A stretch of DNA of 64,000 nucleotides from Shewanella loihica PV-4 (GCF_000016065.1 NC_009092.1:2852001-2916000); one strand, 5' to 3'; counted from the stretch's first letter, positions 25,697 through 34,465 are shown. The notes: generated by a model not told the origin, from the letters alone. Translations and numbers: made by a program.

Positions 25697-27814
25697 TTAG
25701 AGATGCTTCACCCGGCGTTTAACTTCTTCCTGCTTACCATAGTTGAAGGGTCTGGCATCCGGGCTACCTAGGTAGCCACACACCCTGCGGGTCACAGACA
25801 CCCGGCTCGGCTCATGGTTGCCACACTTAGGACAGGTAAAGCCCTTGCTGGTACAGCTAAACTCGCCGGTGAAGCCACAGTCGTAGCACTCATCAATCGG
25901 CGTGTTGGTACCATAGTAAGGCACCCGGCTGTAACTATAGTCCCACACATCTTCCAGCGCCTCGATATTGTGCTGCATGTTAGGGTATTCGCCGTAGCAG
26001 ATGAAGCCGCCACTGGTGAGCGCCGGATAGGGCTGCTCGAAATCCAACTTATCGTACGGATTCACCTTCTTCTCCACATCCAGGTGGAAGCTGTTGGTGT
26101 AGTAGCCGCGATCCGTTACGCCGTCGATCACCCCAAAGGCCTCGGTATCCAGCTTGCAGAAGCGGCTACACAGGTTCTCGCTCGGCGTGCTGTAGAGGCT
26201 GAAGCCATAGCCCGATTCCTCGCGCCAACGTACGGTCGCCGCCTTGAGGTGCTCGATAATGGCAAGCGCCTTGCCGCGCAGGGCCTCGCTGTCATACACA
26301 TGGGTCTCGCTGCCGTAGAGGGCATTGATGGTCTCATGCAGGCCGATGTAACCCAGGGAGATAGAGGCGCGGCCATTCTTAAAGATGCCGCTGATCTCAT
26401 CATCAGCGCGCAGACGCACGCCACAGGCGCCTTCCATATAAAGAATTGGCGCTACCCTTGCCTTCACGCCTTGTAGACGCTCGATGCGAGTGTCCAGGGC
26501 ACGGCGGGCCACCGCCAGACGTTCATCCAGCAGCTGATAGAAACGCGTCTCGTCGCCCTTAGCCTCGATGGCGATCCGCGGCAGGTTCAGGCTGACCACG
26601 CCAAGGTTATTACGCCCTTCGTGCACCAGCTCGCCCTCCTCCTCGTAGGTACCGAGGAAGCTGCGACAACCCATAGGCGTCTTAAAGGAGCCGGTGACCT
26701 TTTCGACCTGTTCATAGTTGAGGATATCCGGGTACATGCGCATCGACGCACACTTGAGCGCCATCTGCTTGATATCATAGTTGCAGTCGCCCGCCTTGTG
26801 GTTGATGCCGTCGCGAATGGCGAAGACCAGCTTAGGGAAGACCGCCGTCTTACGGTTCTTACCCAGGCCCGTCATGCGTACCTTCATCATGGATGACTGG
26901 ATGAGGCGCGACTCCCAGGAGGTGCCCAGACCGAAGCCGAAGGTGACGAAAGGCGTCTGGCCGTTGGCTGTGTGCAGGGTGTTGACCTCATACTCCAGCG
27001 ACTGGAAGGCGTCATGACACTCTTTCTCCGTCTGCGCCGTGGCAAAGGCCTTGGCGTCTGTGATCCCCCAGGTCAGCGCGACCTGATAGTGCTTGTCATA
27101 GCTCTTAGCGACGAAAGGCGCGAGCACCTCGTCGATACGGTTGATAGTGGTGCCGCCATAGATATGGCTGGCCACCTGAGCGATGATCTGCGCCGTAACC
27201 GCAGTCGCAGTCGAGATAGACTTAGGGGTCTCGATCTCGGCGTTGCCCATCTTGAAGCCATGGGTCAACATGCCGGCCAGATCGATCAGCATACAGTTAA
27301 ACATGGGGAAGAAAGGCGCATAGTCGAGATCGTGATAATGGATCTCACCCGACTCATGGGCCGCCACCACATCCTTAGGCAGAATATGGCGTGTGGCATA
27401 GTGTTTGGCCACAATGCCCGCCAGCAGATCACGCTGGGTGGGGATCACCTTGGAGTCTTTGTTGGCGTTCTCGTTCAGCAGCGCCGCATTGCTCTGCTCG
27501 ACCAAGCCACGGATCTCGCGGTTGAGACGGCTGCTCAACTCACGATGGATATCCCTGTCGTGGCGATACTCGATATAGACCCTGGCGAGTTGCTTATAGG
27601 GGCCTTCCATCAACTGATTTTCTACCGCATCTTGCAGGTCGTGAATATCCACCTGCTCGAGTTCGGCCACCGACTGGCGTACTTGTAGGGCCACCTCGGT
27701 GGCATAGGCAACATCATCAATACCTGCCGAACTTGCTGCAGCAACCACTGCATCTCGAATCCTTGTTTCGTCAAAAGGCGTGCGGTAACCATCCCGCTTA
27801 ATAACCACTGGCAT
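25697..27814 (-). CDS. nrdD: NrdD, anaerobic ribonucleoside-triphosphate reductase
   Basis: The 705-residue class III ribonucleotide reductase that makes dNTPs without oxygen. An ATP-cone regulatory domain occupies about the first 100 residues (VIKRDGYRTPFDETRIRDAV). The C-terminal zinc site is CYDCGFTGEFSC and CPKC, and the glycyl radical is G680 in RVCGYLGSPDARPF, equivalent to G681 in E. coli. The active-site region NLCSRFCK is also present. It leads the nrdDG operon, with paired NrdR boxes and an FNR-type site upstream. All key residues are in place. Confidence 0.97.
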   Translation of the reverse strand: MPVVIKRDGYRTPFDETRIRDAVVAAASSAGIDDVAYATEVALQVRQSVAELEQVDIHDLQDAVENQLMEGPYKQLARVYIEYRHDRDIHRELSSRLNREIRGLVEQSNAALLNENANKDSKVIPTQRDLLAGIVAKHYATRHILPKDVVAAHESGEIHYHDLDYAPFFPMFNCMLIDLAGMLTHGFKMGNAEIETPKSISTATAVTAQIIAQVASHIYGGTTINRIDEVLAPFVAKSYDKHYQVALTWGITDAKAFATAQTEKECHDAFQSLEYEVNTLHTANGQTPFVTFGFGLGTSWESRLIQSSMMKVRMTGLGKNRKTAVFPKLVFAIRDGINHKAGDCNYDIKQMALKCASMRMYPDILNYEQVEKVTGSFKTPMGCRSFLGTYEEEGELVHEGRNNLGVVSLNLPRIAIEAKGDETRFYQLLDERLAVARRALDTRIERLQGVKARVAPILYMEGACGVRLRADDEISGIFKNGRASISLGYIGLHETINALYGSETHVYDSEALRGKALAIIEHLKAATVRWREESGYGFSLYSTPSENLCSRFCKLDTEAFGVIDGVTDRGYYTNSFHLDVEKKVNPYDKLDFEQPYPALTSGGFICYGEYPNMQHNIEALEDVWDYSYSRVPYYGTNTPIDECYDCGFTGEFSCTSKGFTCPKCGNHEPSRVSVTRRVCGYLGSPDARPFNYGKQEEVKRRVKHL

Positions 27815-27847
27815 TGTTCAATATCTCCTCAAGTAACGGCCAAATTA

Positions 27848-27863
27848 ACACCATATATAGTGT
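27848..27863. promoter_or_regulatory. NrdR box 1 upstream of nrdD
   Basis: ACACCATATATAGTGT matches the NrdR consensus ACACWATATMTTGTGT closely and is nearly palindromic. It lies 34 bp before the nrdD start. A second box follows after 15 bp, three helical turns start to start, the usual arrangement for this repressor. Confidence 0.85.
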
Positions 27864-27878
27864 TAATATAGACGATGA

Positions 27879-27894
27879 ACACAATATGTAGCGC
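27879..27894. promoter_or_regulatory. NrdR box 2 upstream of nrdD
   Basis: ACACAATATGTAGCGC is a well conserved left half and decayed right half of the NrdR box. Its spacing of 31 bp from the start of box 1 supports a real pair. Confidence 0.75.
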
Positions 27895-27922
27895 ATTAAG
27901 CTACAAGTTAGGCTCAAGTACC

Positions 27923-27936
27923 TTGATCCAGATCAT
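27923..27936. promoter_or_regulatory. FNR/EtrA-type site upstream of nrdD
   Basis: TTGATCCAGATCAT matches TTGAT-N4-ATCAA in 9 of 10 fixed positions. It lies about 110 bp before nrdD. Anaerobic activation of nrdDG by FNR is known in E. coli; in Shewanella the counterpart is EtrA. Confidence 0.65.
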
Positions 27937-28064
27937 TAATTTGCGGATGGAATTTTGTGACACAAGATTACTGCCAACTGGGCCACTTATCGTTAAAACT
28001 TGCCTTGACCCAGTCGGCAAAGGGAGCTAGATGCGGGATAAAAATGGGACAAGCTGTGAATAAA

Positions 28065-28802
28065 TTACGTAATTCGTTTAGATAGTGCCAGATAACGCTG
28101 TAATTGCCCGGAAGCCTGTTGCGAACTTCCCGATGTGGCGGCCAATTGCATGGTGGATTTAAGCGCCTGCCACATCTCCTTGTCTCTGCTCGTCAGACCG
28201 TTATCGCCCTGTACAAACACCGACAGCTGGGCCGATACCCGCGCCGCCTTCTGGTTCAGTCCCTGAGTGTCGAGGCTGTCCATCTGCTTGAGCACAGACT
28301 CGGCGTCATCGAGCATGGCAATCATCACGCTATCGGGCTTACTCTCCTTGAGCTGCTCGCGCTGGCTGGCGATAAAGTCGAGCAGCGACGGCTGCGAGCC
28401 ATCGCCCCTTGGGATCTCAAAGCCCGCCTGACTCAGGCGATTTAGCTGATTTTCCGACAAGATGCCGTCCTGATGCAGACGCTGAATTAACTTGGGAATA
28501 TCACCGATACCAAACTGCCCCTTGGAGAAGAAGTCTTTAGCCATCGCCTCTATCTTCTGCGCCCGCTCGGCCCTTGGCGAGAGAAATACCGCCTCCTGGG
28601 GGATATCTGGGCCTGTCGTTTGCACCTTGGAGGCTTGATTTGACAGGGTCACCTTATCGCTGGCCGATGAGCCGTCGACATCACGTGTGTCCTGACCATG
28701 TGTATCAGGGCCATGTGTTTCTTGGCCGTGTGTTTCTAGGCCATAACTGTTGGCGATCAGATTGGCTTGTGAACCATTAATGGCCTGGCTAATTGAATTC
28801 AT
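28065..28802 (-). CDS. Hypothetical protein with FlgM-like N-terminal motif
   Basis: A 245-residue protein of unknown function starting MNSISQAINGSQANLIANSY at ATG 28802. A low-complexity N-terminus carries four to five copies of a pentapeptide (E/D)-T-H-G-(Q/P), encoded by 15-bp DNA repeats, then SSASDKVTLSNQASKVQ, similar to a motif in the coiled-coil protein at 23132. The remaining 170 residues look helical and globular (IEAMAKDFFSKGQFGIGDIP; LIQRLHQDGILSENQLNRLS). No signal peptide or membrane segment is seen. A longer frame up to 28841 starts with a non-ATG codon and is not favoured. Confidence 0.78.
   Translation of the reverse strand: MNSISQAINGSQANLIANSYGLETHGQETHGPDTHGQDTRDVDGSSASDKVTLSNQASKVQTTGPDIPQEAVFLSPRAERAQKIEAMAKDFFSKGQFGIGDIPKLIQRLHQDGILSENQLNRLSQAGFEIPRGDGSQPSLLDFIASQREQLKESKPDSVMIAMLDDAESVLKQMDSLDTQGLNQKAARVSAQLSVFVQGDNGLTSRDKEMWQALKSTMQLAATSGSSQQASGQLQRYLALSKRIT
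28682..28741 (-). repeat. 15-bp in-frame tandem repeat
   Basis: Four adjacent imperfect 15-bp units beginning 28682, 28697, 28712 and 28727 encode the repeated THGQ/THGP pentapeptide near the N-terminus of the hypothetical protein. Confidence 0.85.
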
Positions 28803-28980
28803 TGTCAATTTTTCGACTACTGCAGAGAAATATCCCTGCAAGTAGCAAAAACCAGGCCAGAGCTCCTAGCCAGAGCTCCTAAAGAGACAAGCCTTAGGGA
28901 ATGCTAGCCGTTTATTTAAACAACTCCTGTTTATAAGGACTGACGCCTAAGGGCTAACAACTACGCACTCACGCCTAAAG

Positions 28981-29040
28981 ACTATTACTTAGACTATTAC
29001 TCAGGCTATTACTCAGGCTATTACTCAGGCTATCAGTGAC
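28981..29040. repeat. 12-bp direct tandem repeat at the 3' end of the patatin gene
   Basis: Units of GCTATTACTCAG (with ACTATTACTTAG and ACTATTACTCAG variants) begin at 28981, 28993, 29005 and 29017, with a partial fifth copy at 29029 that contains the patatin gene stop codon. Confidence 0.88.
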
Positions 29041-29980
29041 GCTCAAGCTCATCGATACGGGCGCGGATAATATGAGCCACCTGCTTAACCGCCTCTTGTC
29101 CCGCCTCGATCGCCTCGCCCGCGCGATGGAACTCCATGGTGCCAATCTCCATCACGTTAGGGGTGATCAAGATATCCGGTGGATCCCCCATCAGGCGCAC
29201 CCGCTTGTGGCGCTGCTCCAGGATATCCATCGACTGAGACATCACCGCCAACATGCCTGGCTCACTGCGATTACCGAGGGAAAACTTATCGGTCAAGCCG
29301 CTGACATAATCCCGTCCCCGGGCCAAGAGATCCATAAAGCCGCTCTCCAGTTCCTTCTCGGCTTTCACCTGCTCTGCCTGACTGGCCTTCACATCGGAAG
29401 AGATGGCCACGGGCAGCTGCTGATGGCGGGTCTTCCTGTGAGCGTTAAGATCCACGGCAATCACCAGGTCGACGCCCATTGCACGGCTCACCGACACGGG
29501 CACAGGGTTAACCACGGCGCCATCCACCAGCCAGCGCTCGCCAATACGCGCCGGCGGCAAGATCCCCGGCATGGAGCAGGAGGCTCGCACCGCATGACGC
29601 AGGCTACCCTGCTTGAACCAGATCTCCTGGCCGGTATAGAGATCGGTCGCCACCGCCGCAAAGGGCATCTGCATCTGTTCGATATCCAGATTGCCGATAT
29701 GCTGCTGCATCACGTCGAACACCTTCTCGCCGCCAATTAGCCCGCCCTTGCGCCAGCTCAGATCCATCAGGCCCAGCACATCCCAGCTGGAAAAGCTGGT
29801 CACCCAGGCCTGTAGATCGTTAAGGTTATCTTGCGCATAGGCGGCGCCCACCACGGCGCCGATAGAGCAGCCGGCCACCTTATTGGGAAAGACTCCCATG
29901 TTCGCCAGCTCGTTTAGCACCCCTATGTGGGCCCATCCTTTCGCCGCACCACTGCCCAGTGCAATGCCGATATTCGCCAT
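29033..29980 (-). CDS. rssA: RssA-like patatin family phospholipase
   Basis: A 315-residue patatin-like protein very close to E. coli RssA along its length. The Ser-Asp dyad is visible: S39 in GCSIG and D153 in LVDGAVVNP, with an oxyanion loop GSGAAKGWAHIG at 9-20. The start used is ATG 29980 (MANIGIALGS), which matches family length; an in-frame ATG at 30064 would add 28 basic residues with no family counterpart. The substrate is unknown. In E. coli rssA lies beside rssB, but no rssB is seen here. Confidence 0.88.
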   Translation of the reverse strand: MANIGIALGSGAAKGWAHIGVLNELANMGVFPNKVAGCSIGAVVGAAYAQDNLNDLQAWVTSFSSWDVLGLMDLSWRKGGLIGGEKVFDVMQQHIGNLDIEQMQMPFAAVATDLYTGQEIWFKQGSLRHAVRASCSMPGILPPARIGERWLVDGAVVNPVPVSVSRAMGVDLVIAVDLNAHRKTRHQQLPVAISSDVKASQAEQVKAEKELESGFMDLLARGRDYVSGLTDKFSLGNRSEPGMLAVMSQSMDILEQRHKRVRLMGDPPDILITPNVMEIGTMEFHRAGEAIEAGQEAVKQVAHIIRARIDELERH

Positions 29981-30147
29981 CTTCTCTGTTACTCTCCCTG
30001 GGACGCGAGCCGCTTGAGCAAGCCGCGTCTTAATGTCTTTAGTTTTCATCATAAGCCAAACCATGACGCCGCACAGCCCATAGCGGTAAAAATTAATCTA
30101 AGCGCTGAGCCTTAGCATTGACTGGCGACGGGTCAGCGCGCAAGTCG

Positions 30148-30176
30148 TGGCTGAATCGCTCACGGCGATGTATAAT
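30148..30176 (+). promoter_or_regulatory. Possible promoter of the DEAD-box helicase gene
   Basis: A consensus -10 TATAAT at 30171-30176 has only a weak -35 (TGGCTG at 30148). It lies about 30 bp before the TTG start, and excludes the upstream in-frame ATG at 30147. Confidence 0.4.
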
Positions 30177-30206
30177 GCGCCCCTATCTATATTTCGGAGC
30201 ACAGCA

Positions 30207-31550
30207 TTGCAATTTTCAGATTTTTCACTCGATAAACGTCTACTGACCAGCCTTGAACACATGGGCATCGACACGCCGACCGAGATCCAAACGCAATCGA
30301 TACCCGTAGGCTTATCGGGAAGAGATCTTATGGCATCGTCTAAAACGGGCTCGGGCAAGACCCTGGCCTTCCTGTTGCCAGCAATGCAGCGCGTCATCGC
30401 CACCAAGGCGCTAAGCAAGCGCGATCCCAGGGTGTTGATCCTACTACCGACCCGAGAGCTGGCCACCCAGGTCTACAGTCAACTGCGCCTGCTGGTCGCC
30501 AACACCCAATACAAGGCGATCAAGATCCTCGGCGGTGAAAACTTTAACGATCAGGCCAAGGCCCTGGCGAGAGACCCCCACTTCGTGGTGGCAACACCGG
30601 GCCGTCTGGCGGATCACTTAGCTCAGCGTCACCTGTACCTCAACGGACTCGAGCTGCTTATCCTGGATGAGGCCGACCGCATGCTGGACCTGGGCTTCGC
30701 CGAGCAGCTCAGGGCCATCAACCAGGCCGCCGATCACAAGCGTCGCCAGACCCTGATGTTCTCAGCAACCTTAGATCACGGTCAGATCAACGAGATTGCC
30801 GCCGAGCTGCTCAAGGAGCCGGAGCATGTGGCCATAGGCGCCTCCCATGTGGAGAACCAGGATATCGCCCAGAAGATCTACCTGTGCGACAACCTGAGCC
30901 ACAAGGAGCAGCTGCTCACCCGTCTGCTACAGCTTGAGCCCCACAAGCAGGTGATCATCTTCACCGCGACCCGTGGCGATACCGACCGCCTGGCCGGCGT
31001 GCTGGCCGAACAGGGCTTTAGCACCAGCTCCCTCAGCGGCGAGCTGAAACAGGCGGCGCGCAACCAGATCATGGACCAGTTCAGCCGTGGTCAGCAGCAG
31101 ATATTGGTCACCACAGACGTGGCCTCCCGCGGCTTGGATCTGCTTAACGTATCCTTGGTGATCAACTTCGACATGCCAAAGTTTGCCGAAGAGTATATTC
31201 ACCGTATCGGTCGTACCGGCCGCGCCGGCGCCAAGGGCGATGCTATCTCCCTGGTCGGGCCGAAAGACTGGGTCAACTTCAAGCAGGTACAAAACTTCCT
31301 GCGTAAAAGCTTTGAGTTCAGCGAGCTGGAGGAGTTGGCGCCTAAGTTTAAGGGGTTAAAAGACAAACCGAGCCAGGAGAAGCGCTTAGGTAAGCAGCAG
31401 GCGAAACCTAAGGCCAAGACGGCTAAGGCCGCCAGCAGCACCAAGCCGACTAAGCCGCGGGATAAGCGCTTTATCACAGGCGTCGATGTGGGCGATGCGC
31501 CAATGCTTAGAAAGCCCAAGGCGAAACTGCAGGATACGCCTGAAGATTAA
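30207..31550 (+). CDS. DEAD-box ATP-dependent RNA helicase
   Basis: A 447-residue RNA helicase resembling SrmB/RhlE types. Motifs in order: Q motif (TPTEIQTQSIP), Walker A SSKTGSGKT at 44-52, PTRELATQ, DEAD box (LLILDEADRMLDLGF), SAT (MFSATLD), TDVASRGLDL and HRIGRTGRAG, so both RecA-like cores are complete. A Lys-rich C-terminal extension should bind RNA. The start is TTG 30207, supported by GGAG 7 bases upstream and the usual family beginning FSDFSLDKRLL. Likely roles are ribosome assembly or mRNA decay; which subfamily is uncertain. Confidence 0.92.
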   Translation: MQFSDFSLDKRLLTSLEHMGIDTPTEIQTQSIPVGLSGRDLMASSKTGSGKTLAFLLPAMQRVIATKALSKRDPRVLILLPTRELATQVYSQLRLLVANTQYKAIKILGGENFNDQAKALARDPHFVVATPGRLADHLAQRHLYLNGLELLILDEADRMLDLGFAEQLRAINQAADHKRRQTLMFSATLDHGQINEIAAELLKEPEHVAIGASHVENQDIAQKIYLCDNLSHKEQLLTRLLQLEPHKQVIIFTATRGDTDRLAGVLAEQGFSTSSLSGELKQAARNQIMDQFSRGQQQILVTTDVASRGLDLLNVSLVINFDMPKFAEEYIHRIGRTGRAGAKGDAISLVGPKDWVNFKQVQNFLRKSFEFSELEELAPKFKGLKDKPSQEKRLGKQQAKPKAKTAKAASSTKPTKPRDKRFITGVDVGDAPMLRKPKAKLQDTPED

Positions 31551-31581
31551 CGCTAGGCCCCGAGCCAAAAAACTATGATTT

Positions 31582-31625
31582 GCGGTCACTTAGCGGGCAC
31601 TTAGCGGTCACTTAGTATTCACTGA
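31582..31625. repeat. 11-bp direct tandem repeat (GCGGTCACTTA)
   Basis: Copies start at 31582, 31593, 31604 and a diverged one at 31615. It lies just after the helicase gene. Confidence 0.87.
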
Positions 31626-31647
31626 GGGCCGCTTTTTATTGCCCGCT

Positions 31648-31702
31648 CTATCTCTTGTCTATCTGTTCTCTATCTGCTCACTATCTGTTCTGTATTTGTT
31701 CT
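31648..31702. repeat. 11-bp direct tandem repeat (CTATCTGTTCT)
   Basis: Five adjacent units begin at 31648, 31659, 31670, 31681 and 31692, differing at one to three positions. The unit is unrelated in sequence to the 11-bp array only 23 bp upstream. Confidence 0.85.
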
Positions 31703-31866
31703 ACATCTCCCGACGCCAATCCTGTCGGGCGGTTATCTATGGCACATGTCACCCTATTTAAATCAAGCGGCAGACGATAGCGGCGATTTTCACCTAACAA
31801 CTAGTGCTCAATCGGGCCAATTAAGGTTACAATAGCCGCCATTGATTTTTTTATATTAGGGTTATC

Positions 31867-32307
31867 ATGAGAGTTTGTGGCGTTGAGTTAAAAGGTGGCG
31901 AAGCCATCATCTGTTTGTTGAGCTATGAGGGTGAGACCTTTAACATCCCAGATTGCCGTTCTCGCTCACTGACCATCTCTAATTCGGCCAGCACTGAGTC
32001 GATCAAAGAGTTCCACTTCGCCTTCAGCAAGCTGATGCAAGACTACAAGGTCGATCAGGTCGCCATCATAGAGCGCGAGCAGAAAGGCAAACTGGCGGGC
32101 AGTGCCACCAGCTTCAAGATGGAGGCGGCGATTCAGCTTTGCGGCCTGCCGGTACAGCTGATCTCACCAGTCAACATCAAGGAGCAGCTCAAGCGCAATC
32201 CACCTATGGTGGATTTCGAAGGACTGGATCTCAAGCGTTTCCAGAAGAGCGCCTTCGAGGTCGCCTACTGCTACCAAAACAAGTGCATCTTCGCCAAGAA
32301 AGATTAA
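31867..32307 (+). CDS. DUF3010 family protein
   Basis: A 146-residue protein beginning MRVCGVELKGGEAIICLLSY, matching the DUF3010 family found in Shewanella and Vibrio. The fold looks like an RNase H-type alpha/beta core (VCGVELKGGEAIICL; VDQVAIIEREQKGKLAGSAT; GLPVQLISPVNIKEQ), with acidic residues E7 and E70 placed where such enzymes bind metal, but activity is unproven. AGGGTT precedes the ATG. It is 75 bp upstream of the YgjP-like gene on the same strand. Confidence 0.85.
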   Translation: MRVCGVELKGGEAIICLLSYEGETFNIPDCRSRSLTISNSASTESIKEFHFAFSKLMQDYKVDQVAIIEREQKGKLAGSATSFKMEAAIQLCGLPVQLISPVNIKEQLKRNPPMVDFEGLDLKRFQKSAFEVAYCYQNKCIFAKKD

Positions 32308-32382
32308 GCCTATTGCCGGGCGCATCCCGCCCGGCGTTATCTAATCGCTTCACCTCAGCCGTCATCCACTAGGCTTTCGCTT

Positions 32383-32889
32383 ATGTCATCACTGCCCTAT
32401 CTGCAAGGCTATCGGCCCGAGCTTATCAGCCAGGTCAAGGAACTGATCGAGACTAATCGACTGAGAAGTGTCCTCGAACGCCGCTATCCAGACAGTCACA
32501 CGATCCGCAGCGACAAGGCCCTGTACGACTACACCATGGCGCTGAAGAACCGCTATCTCAAGAAGTCTTCGCCCCTGAGTAAGGTGATCTTTGACGATAA
32601 GATCACTCTCAAGAAGCAGGCCCTGGGATTGCACAGCTATGTCGCCAAGAATCACGGCGGCAAGACCAAGTCGAAGAATGAGATCCGCATCGCCGCGCGC
32701 CTCAAGGAGGTGCCCGAGCCCCTGCTGCGTATGGTGGTGGTACATGAGCTGGCGCATCTTAAAGAGAAGGATCACAACAAGGCCTTCTATCAGCTCTGCT
32801 GCCATATGCAGGGCGACTACCATCAGCTGGAATTTGACCTGCGGCTATGGCTCACCATGCTGGATCTCGAGGCCCAAGAGAAAGGCTAA
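32383..32889 (+). CDS. YgjP-like zinc metallopeptidase-fold protein
   Basis: A 168-residue protein of the DUF45/YgjP-like family. The zinc motif HELAH is at 121-125 with a third probable ligand H131 (HELAHLKEKDHNKAF). The N-terminal half contains the usual SKVIFDDKITLKKQALGLHS region. The family has the minigluzincin/M48-like fold; substrates are not established. A strong bidirectional terminator separates it from the converging M23 gene. Confidence 0.88.
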   Translation: MSSLPYLQGYRPELISQVKELIETNRLRSVLERRYPDSHTIRSDKALYDYTMALKNRYLKKSSPLSKVIFDDKITLKKQALGLHSYVAKNHGGKTKSKNEIRIAARLKEVPEPLLRMVVVHELAHLKEKDHNKAFYQLCCHMQGDYHQLEFDLRLWLTMLDLEAQEKG

Positions 32890-32895
32890 GCATAA

Positions 32896-32920
32896 AAAAC
32901 GCCACATCATGTGGCGTTTT
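32896..32920. terminator. Bidirectional terminator between ygjP-like and M23 genes
   Basis: Stem AAAACGCCAC with GTGGCGTTTT around ATCAT, flanked by A and T runs, between two converging genes. Confidence 0.9.
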
Positions 32921-32963
32921 TCTATTCGATAAGCAGTTAAATCAATCGGTATTAATTAGCTTT

Positions 32964-34220
32964 TTAGCTCTGGCCCATCATCATCTGGCGCACCTTGACC
33001 AGCTGAGCAAACTCGCCCATCTGCTTCTTCGACAGCTTACTCGCCATAGGAATATCCGCCTTCATAGGATCCACGGGGCGGCCATTGATATGAAACTCAT
33101 AGTGCAGATGTGGCCCTGTGATGCGGCCCGTCTTACCCGACAGGGCGATCACCTGGCCTCGAGACACCCTCTGTCCCTTGTGCACCAAGGCCTTCGAGAG
33201 ATGCAGATAACGGGTACGGTACTTGTTGCCGTGATCGATCACCACATATTTACCCGCATATCTATGGTCGGTCACCAAAGAGACGATGCCATCGCCAGGG
33301 GCTATCACCTTAGTGCCAATCGGCGTGGCGAAATCTGTGCCGTTATGGGGCGCGGTGCGACCCGTAACCGGATGGTGACGATGGCGATTAAAGCGCGAGC
33401 TGACACGGTAGTTCTTCTGTAGCGGCACACGCTGGAAGGCCCTTGCCAGGCTGCGGCCCTGATCGTCATAGAAGTTGCCGTCGCTATTTTGGTAGGCGTT
33501 GATCGTGCTGCGGCCACGTTCTATGGTAATGGCGAGAATATCGCTATTACCCGTCACCTCACCATCGATATATTGATCGCTCTTAAGTACAGAGAATCGG
33601 TCGCCCGCGCGCAGATCACGAGCAAAATTCAGCTTCTCTTTCAGCAGGGTCTCGATGCGCTGAATCTCGCCGGCATTCAGGCCGATACGCTGAGCCGACA
33701 GATAGAAGGAGCCCTGGATCTCACCGCTTAAGGCCCTGTCCTGCCAGATCCCCTCGATATTGATCTCATCGACGCTGAATCCCCCCTCCTCGTAACGGCT
33801 AAACACCACCTGGCGCGCGGCATTGAAGTAGAGTTCGAGTTTCTCCAGCTGACCCGAGTCATCGAGCCAGAAACGTATGATGTTGCCGGGTTTGAGGGTA
33901 TCGAGGGCCAGGATATTCAGATCCGCCTCTAACACCTTGTACATGGTCTGCTGATCCACATTGGCTTCGACAAACAAGCCACTGAGGGTATCACCGGATA
34001 CTATGGTCTTAACAAAATCAGCATGAGACACGGTTTCGACCGCTTCGTCGCCCAGGTGGAGGTTAGTCACCAGAGACTCAATATCCAGCGCCACCGGAAT
34101 GCGTTGTGGCAGGGCCTGTTTCTGGCTTGGCCAAAGCAGCGCCGCGCCCACGACCAGCCCGGCCGCCAATAAGATCTTCTTATGGGGCGAGGGTAATGCC
34201 ATGATACGGGATTGAGACAT
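32964..34220 (-). CDS. M23 murein DD-endopeptidase (MepM/YebA-like)
   Basis: A 418-residue envelope protein starting MSQSRIMALPSPHKKILLAA. One N-terminal membrane anchor or signal is followed by an OapA/LysM-like peptidoglycan-binding part (FVKTIVSGDTLSGLFVEANV), a linker and a C-terminal M23 LytM domain. The zinc residues are present: HNGTDFATP and HLHYEFH. Such enzymes cut peptidoglycan cross-links to let the sacculus grow. A longer frame reaching 34262 is less likely. The usual neighbour znuA was not seen. Confidence 0.92.
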   Translation of the reverse strand: MSQSRIMALPSPHKKILLAAGLVVGAALLWPSQKQALPQRIPVALDIESLVTNLHLGDEAVETVSHADFVKTIVSGDTLSGLFVEANVDQQTMYKVLEADLNILALDTLKPGNIIRFWLDDSGQLEKLELYFNAARQVVFSRYEEGGFSVDEINIEGIWQDRALSGEIQGSFYLSAQRIGLNAGEIQRIETLLKEKLNFARDLRAGDRFSVLKSDQYIDGEVTGNSDILAITIERGRSTINAYQNSDGNFYDDQGRSLARAFQRVPLQKNYRVSSRFNRHRHHPVTGRTAPHNGTDFATPIGTKVIAPGDGIVSLVTDHRYAGKYVVIDHGNKYRTRYLHLSKALVHKGQRVSRGQVIALSGKTGRITGPHLHYEFHINGRPVDPMKADIPMASKLSKKQMGEFAQLVKVRQMMMGQS

Positions 34221-34407
34221 GCTCAAAAAAGAAATTTTACCTGCGCGCAACCTGTGCCTCATTTTTCATTATTATGCTTATCATTAGACCCCAAAACCCC
34301 ATAAAACATGGGGTCGATGCCAAGTTATATCAAAAATAACGGCATTTACAAACCGATCGACAACACAATTTAATGGAATAAACAGAGGTTTTTGGCGACC
34401 AAACAGA

Positions 34408-34453
34408 CAAAAAAACTAAAAAGGTGCTGAAAATCCCACTGATATCAGCACCC
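34408..34453 (-). terminator. Intrinsic terminator after sbcC
   Basis: On the minus strand GGTGCTGA pairs with TCAGCACC around a 14-base loop and is followed by TTTTTAGTTTTTT. Confidence 0.75.
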
Positions 34454-34465
34454 TTTCAATCCAGG

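Larger units (their letters stand above)
31551..31866. other. Non-coding region with two tandem repeat arrays
   Basis: This 316-bp gap between the helicase and DUF3010 genes holds two different 11-bp arrays and, near its end, a TACAAT (31828-31833) that may be the DUF3010 promoter -10. No intrinsic terminator or gene was found. Confidence 0.5.

Noticed and set aside
31582..31702. CRISPR-like array
   Set aside because: The units are contiguous, only 11 bp and lack spacers, so they are plain tandem repeats. The same holds for the other arrays in the window.
34269..34286. Fur-box-like sequence upstream of the M23 gene
   Set aside because: It matches about 14 of 17 positions but is simply AT-rich promoter-like DNA before a peptidoglycan gene with no iron link.
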